64,000 bases of DNA from Xenopus tropicalis (GCF_000004195.4 NC_030683.2:52961358-53025357), one strand, 5' to 3'. Positions 1 through 11,031 are shown, counted from the first letter of the stretch. Notes: generated by a model not told the origin, from the letters alone. Numbers and translations: made by a program.

Positions 1-11
1 AAGTATATTAA

Positions 12-447
12 GGGACCCATTCGTTAAACCACAATTTTTTCTCCAGAAAAACCTTTCGTAATGACCACGATAATATTGTTAAAATAGTACGACTTTTTTG
101 TGGTTTTCGTTAAATTCCACGAAAAAGTTGTATTTTTCACGAAGACTACGACCATTTCGGAATTCATTCAAGCTTCGGTATCGTGACTTTCCTTGGGCCA
201 GGTTGGAGCTGCAGAGTGCCATTGGGATCCTATGGAAGGCTTTCAAAATCATGCATTGAAGTTCCAAAGCCAGAAAGGTTTTTGCGCCATTTACTTTCGT
301 TCAGATACGAAAAATGTAGTGACTTTTGGATATTTTCGTACGACCAAGAAAAGAATTTTCGCACATCATAAATTATTGTGGTTACTTAGAATTTTTTCCA
401 ATCATGCTTTTAATTGGCAAAAAGTTGTGGTTTAATGAATGGGCCCC
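12..447. mobile_element. Palindromic MITE, Harbinger-like, copy A
   Basis: The two ends are inverted repeats (GGGACCCATTCGTTAAACC at the left, its near-complement ending in GGGCCCC at the right). They are flanked by TAA on the left and TAG on the right, compatible with a decayed 3-bp target duplication. The interior is rich in TTTTTCGTA-like words. Bases 163-254 match 58282-58375, so this copy and the element at 58000-58675 share an internal core. No coding capacity. The superfamily assignment rests on the 3-bp flank and is an inference. Confidence 0.6.
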
Positions 448-589
448 TAGGTGTTGGATTCACGGATCACGGTGACTGGGATGACTTGGTATTGGGTGAG
501 ATTATTTATCACAGTTTTGTTACCATTAGAAGTATCTGCTATAAATAAGGATCAAACGGGCAGGATAATAAAAGGTACTAGGGCTCATT

Positions 590-850
590 TATTAACAGTG
601 GGCAAATTTGCCTGTGGGCAGTAAGGCATAGCAGCCAATCAGTAATTGGCTTTTTCAGCAAGCTGCTGGTAGAACAATTTGATTGGTTTCCATGGGTTAC
701 TGCCCAAATTTGTTGATAAATGACCCCCAGTTTTCTTTGGTGCAGTAACCCATTGCAAACAATGAGATGTTTGCTTCTAAACAGATGGCTAGTAAAAACT
801 ACCATCTGCATAGTTGCTATAGGTTACTGCACCTAGGCAAACTTTACACG
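590..850. repeat. Dispersed foldback repeat ('GGTTACTGC' family)
   Basis: Two diverged copies of a motif of the form ATTGGTTxCTATGGGTTACTGCxC lie at about 690-725 and 812-845. The same motif recurs in inverted arrangement at 35180-35310. This marks a dispersed MITE-like family. No gene is visible between 450 and 1060. Confidence 0.4.
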
Positions 851-1061
851 CGAGGATTGATGTGTAACAGGGATACCAAGAGAGCATGTCATTTGTAAGA
901 GAGGAGAAATGAACTAGCTCTATTTGTTTTAAGCATTAGTTTCTCTAGCATCCAATGAAATGAGCCCACAAGCCTTTGACAAAGCCTAATTTGGGACAAC
1001 ACAGGTGTCAGGCACTGGGCTCTATTTAGCTCTATGTTGTTTTATTGGAGTGATTTATAGG

Positions 1062-1385
1062 TATGGGGCCTGTTATACAGAATGCTAGGGACATGAAGTT
1101 TTCCAGATGAAGGATCTTTCTGTAATTTGGATCTTCATACTAAAGCCTACTAAAAAAAACAATGTAAACCCTAAAAAAAACCCAGTAGGACTGTTTTGCC
1201 TTCAATAAGGATTAATTATATGTTAGGGCAGACTAGTATACTGTACTGATTTATTAATACAGAGATAAAGGAAATAGTTTCTAAAAATGTGAATTATTTG
1301 AATACAATGGTGTCTATGGGAGATGGTCTTCCAGTTATTCAGATCTTTCTGGATAATAGGTTTCCAAATAATGGGTCCCATACTT
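1062..1385. repeat. Dispersed 'CTGTTATCCAGAATGC' repeat, copy 1
   Basis: It starts with GGGGCCTGTTATACAGAATGC and ends near GGTTTCCAAATAATGGGTCCCAT. The same end words (TCTGGATAA, ATCCCATA) and a middle segment of AGTACAATGTACTGTTTTATTATTAC type recur at 9340-9692, 36450-36720 and 46286-46600. It is one family of short inverted-end repeats. The superfamily is not assigned. Confidence 0.5.
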
Positions 1386-1700
1386 GTATTACTTTCTTTA
1401 TGAAATGCCAATCCCTTCATTGACCATGTGCTTATATTGTTTTGATCCCTGAGGGGGCTAATCCTCAACTGCCATGTTTTCAAACAACATGAATAAAAGT
1501 TATATTAATATTTTCACCGCACTGTAACAAGATCTGTGGTCTCAGTACCTTGGTGGTGCAGAACTGTAACAGAGCATTGGAAACTTGTATTTTTATTTTA
1601 TAAATACAATAGGTTGTTTCTAAGATGCTAAAAAAAAGGAATCTTAAAAAAAAGGTAAACATATTTGCTTTTATGAAGACTTAAACTAATGTCAATATAG

Positions 1701-1706
1701 TTTATT
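1701..1706 (-). promoter_or_regulatory. Candidate poly(A) signal of the GPRIN gene
   Basis: TTTATT on the plus strand reads AATAAA on the minus strand, about 235 bases downstream of the GPRIN stop codon. This is the nearest canonical hexamer after the stop. No transcript evidence is available. Confidence 0.4.
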
Positions 1707-1940
1707 CAGATTTTGGGAATATTTACAAAGATGGGAATAATACCTTAGTGCAACTAAATTTCCATTAACCTGTGAAAGTTAAAAGGAAACCCAACAATGA
1801 TGTCCAATCTGTGATCCTTCAAATGATTCTAAGCTGCCTCTTTCAGGAGTCCACCTCCTCTAATCAATGGGTTAAAATTGCTTGGGGACTGGATCTCTGA
1901 ATCAGAAGTTACAAATTATGACCACAGTGCTCTACCAGGT

Positions 1941-3701
1941 TTATTCTGCTGTAGAGTTGGTACACAAGCAACAGCTGGATTGTCTTAAGGAATGCATCAA
2001 ATTTCTAAATGATCTCCTCTTCTCTTTAGTTGATGGATTTATTTTTGTGTCCCTGGACTCCTCAGAAGGCTGTATGTGCTGTTCTATTTGGATATCCAGA
2101 TGTTTTTGTATGGCCAACCCCAAAACCTCAGGATCCATTGAAGCTCCATATACCTCCCATGTCATTCCCTCATCATCCCAACGGACTTCTCTTACTGGGG
2201 ACCGGGGACACTGCAGTGCTAAACCTACTTCAGGAAATAAATGTGTGTGACTTGCATTTGGAAGAAATGGAGTAGTACAGACAGATTTGTTTTCCATTAT
2301 CACAATAGTTTGTACCTCTGCGTCTTTACAATGACGTGGATGCCTGTATTCCCCAGACAATTGGTTTTCAGAAGTCATAGTCCAAGTGTCTTTCATCTCT
2401 TTACTTAAGTATGTGGTTTGCTGGTTAATTGATGATGTTTCAGATAATTTAGTCAACAGTTCATTACTGTCTGGCCTATTTAACTGCATTTCCCCTATAG
2501 ACATTATTGACTGTGGAAAAAGCAGCTTGCCACACCTCATTAGATTTTTAGCATCCAGTCCTGATTCACTGACCGATGACACTAGTTTAGGAAAAACAAA
2601 GTTACTAGTGGGTGGTGGCAGAGAACAAAATTCTGGATGAGTGTGACTTGGCACTGATTCTCCAAGTGAGCCTAATCGCCCAGGGGAATACTGCACAGAT
2701 GGTATGGGCAGAGAATGGCAAAATGCAGCAACAGTGTCATCCTCCTTCAGAACTTGTTTATGAGCTATGCAACAATGACATTTGCAGCTACTGTAAAGTT
2801 GTAAATGTTTAATGTTACAGATATTATCACAAGATTTTAGGCCTGGATTATTATAATGTGGTTGGCTACAGATTAGTGAATTGTTTAAAAAACCATTCGT
2901 CGAAGTCATTGGTTCCAAAGCTCTATGTTGATATGTTCCAGGCACAGAATTTAGTGATATATTTTGCTTAATATTACTGCTCCCCAAATGGTATAGGGAA
3001 ATATTTTGATCTCTCACTGAACGCATCATTTCGGTGAGGTTGTTTTGAATATTTGACAAAGAACCAACTATTCCAGAATCACGGGCTGCATCAGAAATAC
3101 CAGTAGAAGAATAAAGCGTGAAGTATGTGGCATTGTTTTTATTGTGTATCATAGGAGAGCTTGATATTGGTACTTTATTGTTGTAGAAGGAATCTGAATA
3201 ACTCTTTTGGATGCCTACCTCCTGTGTATCAAACCTGTCAAAACTCTGAGCTTTGGACATAGACATTTTTGAAATACCCAACAAAGAGATATTTTCTAGC
3301 ATATCACTTTTAGAAAAGCTGTTTCTGTCTGGTTCTCTTGGATTTAGGGAAGAGGCAGCAGATATATAATGATTTTGTGGCTGACTTTTGTCCCCTGGAT
3401 GATCTATGGAAAGATGACTGCTGTGGCCTTCAACAAAATATAAATCAGGAACTGTGACTTGCATAGTTGACCACTTGTCACTCTGTGAATTTAGAAAATT
3501 GTTGTCACTTGTAAATTGGCAAAACAACCTGTTATGGTTTTTATGAACATTGTGCTTCTTCTGTTCAGCTCCTTGGCCATCAGACAGAGTAGAGACACTC
3601 TTTGACAGAGAATGGCAGTCCTTTTTAAGCTTCCCATTGCATATCGAATTTAAACTCTCCTGGTAAGAATAAACAGAAAGTCTGTGGTGGCTGCCTTCCA
3701 T
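1941..3701 (-). CDS. gprin2: GPRIN-family protein (G protein-regulated inducer of neurite outgrowth, GPRIN2-like)
   Basis: An uninterrupted exon codes for 586 residues. The last 86 residues (about 501-586) form the conserved GPRIN C-terminal domain, with the hallmark VRWDDEGMTWEVYGAS and the following AIQKHLDIQIEQH helix. A basic stretch (KEKRRSFRN) and a cysteine cluster CCLC at 577-580 follow. In this family such cysteines are palmitoylated and, with the basic helix, anchor the protein to the plasma membrane, where GPRINs bind activated Gi/o-type alpha subunits. The rest is Ser/Asn-rich, low in recognisable domains and probably disordered. The open frame runs upstream to 3830, but a 3' splice site (TTTTGCAG, ending at about 3722) precedes the ATG at 3701. 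I therefore start there and expect a 5' non-coding exon outside the readable part. The length lies between human GPRIN2 and GPRIN3. The family is sure. The paralogue is inferred partly from sharing a window with TMEM254, since both are on human chromosome 10. Confidence 0.88.
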   Translation of the reverse strand: MEGSHHRLSVYSYQESLNSICNGKLKKDCHSLSKSVSTLSDGQGAEQKKHNVHKNHNRLFCQFTSDNNFLNSQSDKWSTMQVTVPDLYFVEGHSSHLSIDHPGDKSQPQNHYISAASSLNPREPDRNSFSKSDMLENISLLGISKMSMSKAQSFDRFDTQEVGIQKSYSDSFYNNKVPISSSPMIHNKNNATYFTLYSSTGISDAARDSGIVGSLSNIQNNLTEMMRSVRDQNISLYHLGSSNIKQNISLNSVPGTYQHRALEPMTSTNGFLNNSLICSQPHYNNPGLKSCDNICNIKHLQLYSSCKCHCCIAHKQVLKEDDTVAAFCHSLPIPSVQYSPGRLGSLGESVPSHTHPEFCSLPPPTSNFVFPKLVSSVSESGLDAKNLMRCGKLLFPQSIMSIGEMQLNRPDSNELLTKLSETSSINQQTTYLSKEMKDTWTMTSENQLSGEYRHPRHCKDAEVQTIVIMENKSVCTTPFLPNASHTHLFPEVGLALQCPRSPVREVRWDDEGMTWEVYGASMDPEVLGLAIQKHLDIQIEQHIQPSEESRDTKINPSTKEKRRSFRNLMHSLRQSSCCLCTNSTAE

Positions 3702-3721
3702 AGCAGAGATGTGTTTCCAGC

Positions 3722-3735
3722 ACCTGCAAAACATA
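3722..3735 (-). promoter_or_regulatory. 3' splice acceptor before the GPRIN coding exon
   Basis: On the minus strand a T-rich run ending in TTTTGCAG precedes GTGCTGGAAACAC and then, 21 bases into the exon, the ATG at 3701. This supports a spliced 5' leader and rules out the 43 upstream in-frame residues as coding. Confidence 0.55.
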
Positions 3736-3811
3736 AGTTTGGGTTGAAATGATGGTGAAATAAAGGGACTAATACATTTTTGCACTTTAAACCACACCCA
3801 TGTTATCACAA

Positions 3812-5253
3812 GGGCCTGGTAGTCTGACATCAGTAGTAGGAAAGCTTCTGGAAGGGGTAATAAGGGATATGATAGTTGAATACATTGCAGTTCACAATAC
3901 TATTAGTTTGTGCCAGCATGGTTTTATGCGTAACAGATCTTGCCAGACTAATTTAGTTGCCTTTTATGAGGAGGTGAGCAGGAACCTTGATGCTGGAATG
4001 GCAGTTGATGTCATCTACTTAGATTTTGCTAAAGCGTTTGATACAGTACCTCACAGAAGGTTAATGATCAAATTGAGGAATATTGGTCTAGAACATAATA
4101 TTTGTAATTGGATAGAAAACTGGCTGAAGGATAGAGTACAAAGAGTGGTGGTAAATGGAACATTTTCTAATTGGACCAGTGTGGTTAGTGGAGTACCGCA
4201 GGGGTCAGTCCTTGGGCCTTTGCTGTTTAACTTGTTTATTAATGACCTGGAGGTGGGCATAGACAGTACTGTTTCTATTTTTGCTGATGACACTAAATTG
4301 TGCAAAACTATAAGTTCCATGCAGGATGCTGCCGCTTTGCAGAGCGATTTGACAAAATTGGAAAACTGGGCAGCTAACTGGAAAATGAGGTTCAATGTTG
4401 ATAAGTGCAAAGTTATGCACTTTGGTAGGAATAATATAAACGCGAACTATCTACTGAATGGTAGTGTGTTGGGGGTTTCCTTAATGGAGAAGGATCTAGG
4501 GGTTTTTGTAGATCACAAGTTGTCCAATTCCAGGCAGTGTCATTCTGTGGCTACTACAGCAAATAAAGTGCTGTCTTCTATAAAAAAGGGCATTGACTCA
4601 AGGGATGAGAACATATTTTTATAGGTCCCTGGTAAGGCCTCACCTTGAGTATGCAGTGCAGTTTTGGGCTCCAGTCCTTAAGAAGGATATTAATGAGCTG
4701 GAGAGAGTGCAGAGACGTGCAACTAAACTGGTAAAGGGGATGGAAGATTTAAGCTATGAGGTTAGACTGTTGAGGTTGGGGTTGTTTTCTCTGGAAAAGA
4801 GGCGCTTGCGAGGGGACATGATTACTCTGTACAAGTACATTAGAGGGGATTATAGGCAGTTGGGGGATGTTCTTTTTTCCCATAAAAACAATCAACGCAC
4901 CAGAGGTCACCCCTATAGATTAGAGGAACAGAGCTTCCATTTGAAGCAGCGTAGGTGGTTTTTCACGGTGAGGGCAGTGAGGCTGTGGAATGCCCTTCCT
5001 AGTGATGTGGTAATGGCAGACTCTGTTAATGCCTTTAAGAGGGGCCTGGATGAGTTTTTGAACAAGCAGAATATCCAGGGCTATTGTGATACTAATATCT
5101 ACAGTTAGTATTACTGGTTGTATGTATATAGTTTATGTATGTGAGTGTATAGATTGGTTAGTATAGTTTGTGTGCTGGGTTTACTCGGATGGGTTGAACT
5201 TGATGGACAATGGTCTTTTTTCAACCCTATGTAACTATGTAACTATATGTAAC
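3812..5253 (+). mobile_element. CR1 LINE, 5'-truncated copy 1 (reverse transcriptase and 3' end)
   Basis: A non-LTR retrotransposon of the CR1 clade. The first frame (to 4624) holds the reverse transcriptase core: YLDFAKAFDTVPH, then GVPQGSVLGPLLFNLFINDL, then the catalytic FADDTKL at about 4281-4301. The second frame (4593-5108) holds the C-terminal part ([13 protein letters not shown] ... [15 protein letters not shown]) and stops at TAG 5106. The two frames are separated by a short deletion near 4610-4620 relative to copy 2, so the copy is dead. The tail ends in TGGGTTGAACTTGATGGAC and three ATGTAACT-type units, the 8-base tail typical of CR1. The 5' truncation lies about 90 bases upstream of the GPRIN splice acceptor, inside its 5' intron. 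Confidence 0.92.
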
Positions 5254-5385
5254 AAGGGCTTTTTTTTTTATACAGATTAATGGTGGTAGAGAAAAAACCC
5301 CAAATGGTTGGTGCTCACTGTAGGGATATCACCCTTCATTCATATGTGAAAGAAATGTATTATGTTATATTAAGACATACCCTTA

Positions 5386-5945
5386 AATCTATATGCCTCC
5401 TTCTCCCCTGTGGATAGCACAGCAACCCCCAGCATATAATTACACACCTTAGGGACCGTATAATGACTATTTCCAAATGCTACACACTCCCAGTACAAAC
5501 CCCTGCCAAGTTCACCTCCCACAGGCAGCATAGGGCAGGCAGAGTATGGGATATACAGGCAGCATAGGGCAGGCAGAGTATGGCACACACATGCAGCATA
5601 GGGCAGACAGAGTATGGCACAAGCAGGCAGCATAGGGCAGACAGAATATGGCACAAGCAGGCAGCATAGGGCAGGCAGAGTATGGAACAGCATAGGGCAG
5701 GCAGTACATACAGTGACACAATGCCGGCACTGCTCTTACAGTCTGAACAATTGGGCACTTGCAGGGGGCCAGTTAATATCAGTACTGATTTCATATAAAG
5801 ATTACACAAAGGTAAGCAGTCACAGCAGCCAGACAGGCATGGGGCCACAGGCTGCCAATTGGACAGCACATATGGTAAAAAACATTGCACAGTATGACTA
5901 AACATCTCCAAGACAACCATTGTTTAAAAATTTCAAAATGAAATA
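5386..5945. repeat. Duplicated block, copy 1, with GGCAGCATAGGGCA minisatellite
   Basis: This block is the same as 6246-6765: shared words include GTAGCACAGCAACCCCCAG, CAAACCCCTGCCAAGTTCAC and GCCAGACAGGCATGGGGCC. Inside it, 5520-5705 is a minisatellite of about 31-33 bp built on CAGGCAGCATAGGGCAG plus AGAGTATGGCACA, in roughly six units. The unit creates cysteine-rich repeat frames on the minus strand (LPYAAC...), which I regard as non-genic. Confidence 0.75.
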
Positions 5946-6141
5946 TAGAAAAATCTGTTTACACTTTTAATAAATGGATTTCAATGCAGGCTTTTGCTGG
6001 AGAAGCTCTATTAACTAATATGCTTTGAAAAAACATGTTTTCCCCTAACAGTATTCCTTTAAAATGCACTGAAGTTTCTTTTTTCATAAAATTATTTTCA
6101 ACTTATTTCAAAACATACAAATTGATCCCTTATGCCGGTGC

Positions 6142-6215
6142 TGTCCAACTTCTGTGGTACCGAGGGCTGGCCTTCATGGCGGAGGGCCAATTATGGAAAC
6201 CAGTTTTGACCACTC
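6142..6215. repeat. Fragment of a dispersed repeat end
   Basis: GCCGGTGCTGTCCAACTTCTGTGGTACCGAGGGCTGG resembles a frog MITE terminus that recurs across the genome (recognised by pattern, not searched). No coding potential. Confidence 0.3.
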
Positions 6216-6245
6216 CCCTTTTTCTAAATGCACCCACTTCAAACC

Positions 6246-6765
6246 AATCCCATATGCCTCCCCTGTGGGTAGCACAGCAACCCCCAGAACATAACTGCAC
6301 ACATTAGGGACCATATAATGGCTATTTCCAAATGCTAACAAACTGCCAGAACAAACCCCTGCCAAGTTCACTTCCCACAGGCAGTATAGGGCAGGCAGAG
6401 TATGGCACACACAGGGCAGAGTATAGCACACACAGGCAGCATAGGGCAGGCAGTACATACAGTGGCACAATGCTGGCACTACTACAGTCTAGTTGTGAAC
6501 AATGCAGGGGATGAACAATGCAGGACTAAAAGGTGCGAACAATGCATGGACTAAAAGGTGCGAACAATACAGGGTATTACAGGTGTGAATGATACAGGGG
6601 GTCAGTTAAACTCAGCACTGATTTCATATAAAGATTACACAAAGGTAAGCAGTCACAGCAGCCAGACAGGCATGGGGCCACAGGCTGCCAGTTGGACAGC
6701 ACATATGGTAAAAAACATTGCACAGTATGACTAAACATCTCCAAGACAACCATTGTTTAACATAC
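6246..6765. repeat. Duplicated block, copy 2, with shortened minisatellite
   Basis: Collinear with 5386-5945 and in the same orientation, about 860 bases downstream. The minisatellite is reduced to about three units (6379-6455). A different short tandem (ACAATGCAGGG/ACTAAAAGGTGCG, 6500-6590) has appeared next to it. From 6600 to 6765 it again matches copy 1 almost base for base. Confidence 0.75.
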
Positions 6766-7597
6766 CAATAACAGAAAACATATTTTTTTAAATCTCTAAT
6801 TGTTGTGAGTAATGCCTCTGTAAGGCACTGCTTCAGGCAAACAGCTCCAAAACAAGTTAAACAACTCATTTCTCAATTCTGCCAGAAAAAAATAAAAATC
6901 TGGGTTAACCCTTGTTAAACAGTAGTTTTCAGAAACTAATTATACAGAAAACATTTTTTTATATTGCTCAGCCTATTTGCCCAGTTTTATTTTTATACTG
7001 AACTTTAATACTACAATGCAAATCAAATGTATATTGTATAAGTGACTTATGAGCTGGTCCTGACTGGCAATGTATTGATTCTGGCAATTACCAGAGGGGC
7101 TGCTATAAGATGCCATAAACAATTACTATTTATTGGGCCTGGGTTGGGCTGTTTGGACCTCTGTGTACTTGAAATGCAAGGGCCCATTTTGAATCCTATT
7201 TTTCCATTTGAAACACAGGATTGTGATATAAGAAACAGAAGGATTTCATAAACTCCATGAGGAAATCGCCCTACTAAAACATATAGCAATGCAATAAATA
7301 GGGATCCGTTTCTCCTAGATAACACCAACATAGGGCCTTGAAACTCAGACCTGAGTAAAGAGACTAGTGCCTAGCAATGTTTTGTGGAAGAGTTACCATA
7401 TCGCCTGCATGTTAACTCCACATATAATTTTATTGAGAGTTTAAAAACCAGAAATGAAATGTTTTAAATTATTGTGTGTTTTGGACAAAAGGGGATTTGT
7501 TTAAACTCACCAAAATCCTTTTCTTGTAGTCCCATCACAGAGTACAGAAAAGTTAATCTGCACTTCCCTCTAGGAGGCAGAACAGAAAAAGAAACTA

Positions 7598-7915
7598 ACA
7601 GGGTTGGACTGGGCCAGTGGGACATTGAGAAAAATGCCTGTGAGCCCCGGCCGTCTCGGGCCCCGCTGGCCCAGACCCAGGGAGGTGCTGGCCAGGGGAT
7701 AAGCAAGCAGGTGACAGAGGCCCATGAGCTGGTGTGATGGCCCCTGGGGAAGCAATGCTGGAAAGTAACCCTTCTGCTGAACTGCTGGGGATGTGGCCCT
7801 CTAAAGGATTTTTATGGCCCACAGTCTTCTCAAAATTTTCGTAGACTTCAGTGTTTGACATTTTCATTTATTCTGGCCCTCGGACATGCTATAAGTAATC
7901 GGCCCACTACATAGA
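7598..7915. repeat. Dispersed 'GTTGGACTGGGCC' repeat
   Basis: It begins GGGTTGGACTGGGCCAGTGGGAC and ends near CTGGCCCTCGGAC. The opening matches the ends of the hAT-like element at 63418-63677. The interior is GC-rich and carries no gene. Bases 6766-7597 show no recognisable gene. Confidence 0.4.
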
Positions 7916-8261
7916 ATAGATGGTCTGGGTGGAATAGCAAAGTGAAGATACTGATGGTGGTCTTCGCAGACTGGTATGTGAAGGTAGGCGCCCTTCAGCT
8001 CAATGGAGGGGTTCCACATTTGTTATGATTGACTGTAGTGATTCCATTTAGGATGGAATGCACAGAAATTTAGAGATCCAAATCTGGCCAAAGAGCTGTT
8101 ATAGACCGAAGTAAAACCCTCTTTGACATTGGCTGAGGGGAACTGGGACAATGATGTTTGCCAAGAGCATGTGATGGAATCTGTCATGGCCCTTTTCTTT
8201 AAGGGTGTTGTTATTAACCCGAGGAAAGCTCAAGCACTCATAAATCATGCCCTTAGTGCAG

Positions 8262-8465
8262 TGTCACATGGGGAATTTAGTCGCCTGCGATAAATCTTCA
8301 CTATTGCGAGGCAACTTTTGGCAACCACAGTGAGCGATGCGCATAACTTCCCACCAGCAATTTACATTCTCAGCGGTGGGATGGTATGTCGGGGGATTAG
8401 TCACCTGCAATAGTGAAGATTTATCGCAGGCAACTAATCTCCCTGTGTGCCACTGCTCTTAACCA
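8262..8465. mobile_element. Degenerate palindromic MITE ('GGCGACTAATCTCCC' family)
   Basis: The left part reads GTGTCACATGGGGAATTTAGTCGCC. The right part reads GCAACTAATCTCCCTGTGTGCCAC, its imperfect complement. Inner arms pair as CAATAGTGAAGATTTATCGC with its complement. It is a decayed relative of the near-perfect element at 20655-20991. Confidence 0.6.
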
Positions 8466-8634
8466 GGAATAACAAATCTCCTTGTGTGCCATTACTCTTA
8501 ATAAATGGTGTCAATTCATGCATCTACTGCATCCATTTTGTGCAACAGCATTGAGGTTGTAAATGATCCTTTACCACTCAAGAGAAGCTCAACTTTTGCA
8601 AAACGACATCCGTTATGTGCAAGAAATGCACTGT

Positions 8635-8785
8635 AAGGGTGAAAACACACTACAAGTAGCAACTATTTCTCACGGCTACAAGAATAGACAATGCTAATCA
8701 TTTACTTATATGTAATGAGGCAATTCTCACTATTGTCTATGGCAGGGCATTTTCTGGATTAGCCATGACAAGTAGCATAAGACAC
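8635..8785. repeat. Dispersed foldback repeat ('CTACTAGTAGC' family), copy 1
   Basis: GGGTGAAAACACACTACAAGTAGC at the left and GCCATGACAAGTAGC at the right, with ATTGTCTATGGCAGGGCATTTT inside. The same words in the opposite orientation form 15085-15295. A MITE-like family without coding capacity. Confidence 0.5.
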
Positions 8786-9339
8786 AACACAAGAGGCAAT
8801 CACCTCAACACAATTTCCCCAATTGTACCTCAACAAAGGTGAAATATTAGCATTTTGATTCAACAAAATGAAGCCTGAAGATACAAGCAAAGCGCTGATG
8901 AAGGTACTGAAAGATATCTATTTATAGAGGGGCTTTTGCAGAACAGTAAGCTGCTTAATGTCTACCTAATCATGGGGGAAGATTTTAATATCACCCAATC
9001 TCACATCATAGGAAGACAAGGTCTGCTAAGACCTTGCATGCTTGAGATATTTCCAGGGACACATAATTGCAGTAACAGATTCAGAAATGACTCCATAATC
9101 TGTCCTTTCAAGCCGTACTTATTTCCAGGCTTATATTAATTGGTTAATGATGTTTTGCTGTGATGTACAATTGAAGGATGTAATGGAAGATATAAATCTC
9201 CGTAAAGTGCTGCATAGAGTCAGTGCTATTAAAGAAATATGGCTTTTCTTTTTTCATTAGACAAATAAAAAATGTGGAGTTAAAAATGGTACGACACAAA
9301 AAATTCCCATTGGACAAAAATCTAAAGGTCATTTCATGA

Positions 9340-9692
9340 ACCGTTATCCAGAATGCTTGAGACCTGGGAATTTCCGGCACCCCCATGCTGCCCCCGCCAC
9401 GTCCCCTGCACCCCCGGCACGCCCCCCTAACTCCCTGCACACCCCCCCTAACCCCCCACAGGGGCCCCCATCATCCGCCCGACGTCCTCCCCAGGCAGCC
9501 CAGTCCGACCCTAAATAGGATTGTTTTGCCACCAATACGGATTCATGCAGCTAAGTTAGGATCAAGTACAAGGTACTGTTTTATTATTACAGACAAAAAG
9601 GAGATCATTTTAAACATTAGATTTATGTGCTTAAAATCTGCATTCCCATATTTTTCAGGATAATGAATTTCCAGATAAGGGATCCCATACCT
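9340..9692. repeat. Dispersed 'CTGTTATCCAGAATGC' repeat, copy 2
   Basis: It starts CCGTTATCCAGAATGCTTGAGACC and ends GGGATCCCATACC. The middle GATCAAGTACAAGGTACTGTTTTATTATTAC equals the arm of the palindrome at 46335-46486. It carries a proline-codon-rich CCCCC stretch (9380-9510) that is low complexity, not a gene. Confidence 0.55.
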
Positions 9693-10025
9693 TCTACAGC
9701 GTTTCAGTTCAGTTCTTTTCCAGTTTAGTCAGAGATTTAAGCAACAGGATACCCTTGAGCACTATTAAAACTCAACTATATGGAAGGAAAATACTTCCAC
9801 ATAATCTAGTGTAGCTCTGATTGGCTCACAACGCTTTTAAATGCACAATTTAGCCTCAAGACATATCATCGAATTGTGATACATAATAATCTTGTAGATG
9901 GAATTACAAAAGGGGTTTTACAAAACCAACACATTTGTTTCTCTCTATTATTGTTTTGTTATCAAAATTTTGACCTATTTTCTTTGCAGGAAACAAATGA
10001 AGATCTGCATGCTACTTTAGCCTTT

Positions 10026-10171
10026 AATCTTGCTGAATGCTATTACAGTATGTATTCTTGCTGAATGCTATTACAGTATGTATTCTTGCTGAATGCTATT
10101 ACAGTATGTATTCTTGCTGAATGCTATTACAGTATGTATTCTTGCTGAATGCTATTACAGTATGTATTCTT
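10026..10171. repeat. 28-bp tandem repeat, about five units
   Basis: The unit TTGCTGAATGCTATTACAGTATGTATTC (28 bp) is repeated about five times with essentially no divergence between units, then decays into TTGCTGCTGTGC. The uniformity suggests recent expansion. No gene spans it. Confidence 0.9.
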
Positions 10172-10180
10172 GCTGCTGTG

Positions 10181-11030
10181 CATTTAATCTGTATGCTTTA
10201 AAAATGTTTGTTGCTTAGCTCCAATTAAACCAAAATGTGAAAATAAATTACTGGTCAGTTGCACATCTTCAATAATTTTAAAAATGTGTTCTATGAAGCA
10301 AAATGCCAAATTATTATAGTGTGTTCATTTCCAGGCTTTTCAAGCACAGGTCTTCTTTTGTGTAACCCCACCCAGTGAGATTTTAGATAATAAACCCAAG
10401 AAAACAGCCCTGGGCTGTGCAAACAAACAGCAGAGTAAAATCAGAATTAATTTTAAAAGCCAAACTTTTATTCTACAGCTAATGCACACATATAAGGCCA
10501 GCAGCAAGAACAAGGGGACACAAAACACAAAACAAGATGGCAGCAAAGTGCTTACTTAAATGGTACTCCAACCCAATGCTTTTTTTGAGGTTAGACATTA
10601 TAATTCCTGGGGGAGTAAGTCATTTAAAAGCCAAAAAAAAAAAACAGTAAGTCTTAAGAGGTAGAGAGTGGAAATCATTTCCGTAAACATTTAAAATCCT
10701 TATTTGCTAGGATGCTGTATTTTTAAAGCCCAGTATAAATAAAAATATCACCTACTGACTGTGGATACTACATCATGTCATTTGCAAGCTCCTAAATCAG
10801 ATTCTTAGATTTACCGTCTAAGCTATCAATGCCTTGAAAATGGGTAGTCCAAGCAATAGGGAGAGCTAAATGCCAATGTAAAGAATAATGCCAAATCATC
10901 TCCTGTTGTCCCAGGGTTCTCCTGCCAGAGGCTTGTGGCTAGACAGACAGAACCCCAAATGGTTTGTATAGCTCCTGCATGTCTATGTACTGCATTGACC
11001 TTAAAACAATATTTAAATTGGATCTGCAGA
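10181..11030. other. No gene seen
   Basis: AT-rich non-coding sequence with a short A-run near 10630. No splice-bounded open frame, RNA gene or clear element end was found here. Confidence 0.4.
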
Positions 11031-11031
11031 T

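Noticed and set aside
1882..2812. Several plus-strand open frames opposite the GPRIN exon
   Set aside because: They are antisense shadows of the real minus-strand coding exon and show no domain of their own.
5370..5920. Cysteine-rich repeat protein (LPYAAC...) on the minus strand
   Set aside because: It is the translation of a minisatellite; the unit length and multiple frames explain it.
9336..9663. Proline-rich open frames
   Set aside because: They come from a C-rich low-complexity stretch inside a dispersed repeat.
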